Below, piece after piece: positions 4,678 through 5,514 of a stretch of 5,514 nucleotides of DNA. The DNA is from an uncultured Alphaproteobacteria bacterium (GTDB lineage: Bacteria > Pseudomonadota > Alphaproteobacteria > Puniceispirillales > Puniceispirillaceae). The stretch spans positions 1-5,514 of the forward strand of contig CAJYBL010000109.1 of assembly GCA_913064995.1 (NCBI GenBank), written 5' to 3'. How positions within the stretch are numbered: position 1 is the first letter of the stretch; every line of letters starts with the position of its first letter. The position numbers and the translations under genes are program-made. A model generated the notes under the pieces. The model saw only the letters and a program-made list of their open reading frames with translations. It did no database searches and had not been told where the DNA came from.

Positions 4678-5514
4678 ATGGCATTGATTCCGTTTGATGA
4701 TCGCGATGGTAGCATTTGGATGGATGGCGAGATTGTGCCATGGCGCGATGCAAAAGCGCATACGTTAAGCCACGGGCTGCATTACGCCAGTCTGGTGTTC
4801 GAAGGCGAGCGCGTCTATGCCGGTAAAATCTTTAAAGGGCGCGAACATACTGTTCGGCTTCGTCAATCAAGTAAATTGCTGGATTTTGATCTGCCGATTT
4901 CAGATGATGCGGTGGATGCTGCCAAACAGGCGGTTATCGAAGCCAATAATATTATTGATGGTTATATGCGGGCCTATTGTTGGCGCGGTTCTGAAATGAT
5001 GGCAATTTCGGCGCAGCAAACAACCGCGCATCTGGCGATTGCTGCATGGGAATGGCCAAGTTATTTCGACCCCGAAACCAAGATGAAGGGCATTACGCTT
5101 GATATTGCGAGTTGGAAGCGGCCATCGCCCGAATCAGCACCTGTTCATGCCAAGGCAGCCGGTCTTTATATGATTTGTACGCTGTCGAAACATGAGGCCG
5201 AGCGCAAGGGCTTTCAAGATGCGTTGATGATGGATTATCGCGGTTATATTGCCGAAGCCACCGGTGCCAATGTGTTTTTTGTTGATGATGCCGGCACGCT
5301 TCATACGCCGATTGCCGATTGTTTCTTGAATGGCATCACCCGCCAAAGCGTGATTGCCATGGCCAAATCAATGCAAATTGAAGTGGTCGAACGGCATATC
5401 AAGCCAGAAGAATTAGGCTCGATGCGGGAATGTTTTTTAACTGGCACGGCAGCCGAGGTTACGCCGGTTTCCAGAATCGGTCACTATCAATTCATCCCAG
5501 GTAATGTTTGCCGC
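4678..5514 (+). CDS. ilvE: Branched-chain amino-acid aminotransferase (3' end outside window)
   Basis: A PLP-dependent class IV aminotransferase that interconverts leucine, isoleucine and valine with their 2-oxo acids using glutamate/2-oxoglutarate. 279 codons are present and open to the window end; relatives are about 290 residues, so only the last 10-15 are missing. My translation starts MALIPFDDRDGSIWMDGEIV. Landmarks: the N-terminal domain with HTLSHGLHYASLVFEGER (28-45) and a KxFKGREHTVRL stretch; MRAYCWRG (97-104); PLP-binding lysine K159 in HAKAAGLYMICTLSKHEA; the EATGANVFFV motif at 193-202, whose Glu pairs with the pyridine nitrogen; LNGITRQSV (217-225), a cofactor phosphate-binding segment; and TGTAAEVTPV (255-264). 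All expected motifs are intact. It is divergent from marR. The neighbourhood of ilvE with a MarR gene and an OmpR/EnvZ pair suggests possible regulation by MarR, which is inferred from position only. Confidence 0.96.
   Translation, partial: MALIPFDDRDGSIWMDGEIVPWRDAKAHTLSHGLHYASLVFEGERVYAGKIFKGREHTVRLRQSSKLLDFDLPISDDAVDAAKQAVIEANNIIDGYMRAYCWRGSEMMAISAQQTTAHLAIAAWEWPSYFDPETKMKGITLDIASWKRPSPESAPVHAKAAGLYMICTLSKHEAERKGFQDALMMDYRGYIAEATGANVFFVDDAGTLHTPIADCFLNGITRQSVIAMAKSMQIEVVERHIKPEELGSMRECFLTGTAAEVTPVSRIGHYQFIPGNVCR

Noticed and set aside
1..5514. Mobile elements, CRISPR arrays, tRNA/rRNA genes, riboswitches, long repeats or a novel multi-gene system
   Set aside because: By reading, no transposase or integrase motifs, regularly spaced repeats, tRNA-like cloverleaf or structured leader was seen. 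Genes of known families fill nearly all of the window.

Overview
This 5.5 kb window reads as core chromosome of an alphaproteobacterium. Base composition is moderate and coding density is high. The protein families (ProC with a GxxKMG-type N-terminus, a TetR/COQ9-like protein ending in a W-x-D-D-S-x-D-x-x-x-T-x-x-x-L-D motif, and a MarR-OmpR-EnvZ cassette beside ilvE) recall Rhodospirillales and related marine lineages such as SAR116. That placement comes from family resemblance and gene order only and is an inference.

Layout. The left block (1-1957) is on the + strand: proC (5' end at the window edge), a 126 bp gap with promoter-like and palindromic sequences, a TetR/COQ9-like gene, and csaA, whose start overlaps the end of the preceding gene by 8 bp. 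The middle block (1954-4557) is on the - strand: a MarR-type regulator, an OmpR-type response regulator and an EnvZ-type sensor kinase, in that order of transcription. The two blocks converge so tightly that csaA and envZ share one CTAG tetranucleotide, which supplies both stop codons. At the right, ilvE (branched-chain aminotransferase, 3' end outside the window) is on the + strand and divergent from marR across a 120 bp control region with two short palindromes.

How the genes work together. ProC and IlvE are amino-acid biosynthetic enzymes. EnvZ/OmpR form a complete membrane sensor and DNA-binding response regulator pair with all key catalytic and phospho-acceptor residues. The MarR gene lies upstream in the same direction and could be co-transcribed. 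The MarR plus OmpR-family pairing resembles petP-petR of Rhodobacter, but neither the regulated genes nor the signal can be read here. No RNA genes, mobile elements, CRISPR arrays or long repeats were seen, and no non-coding stretch exceeds about 130 bases. I found no evidence of a new multi-gene system. The points worth checking are regulatory DNA and small departures from family consensus.
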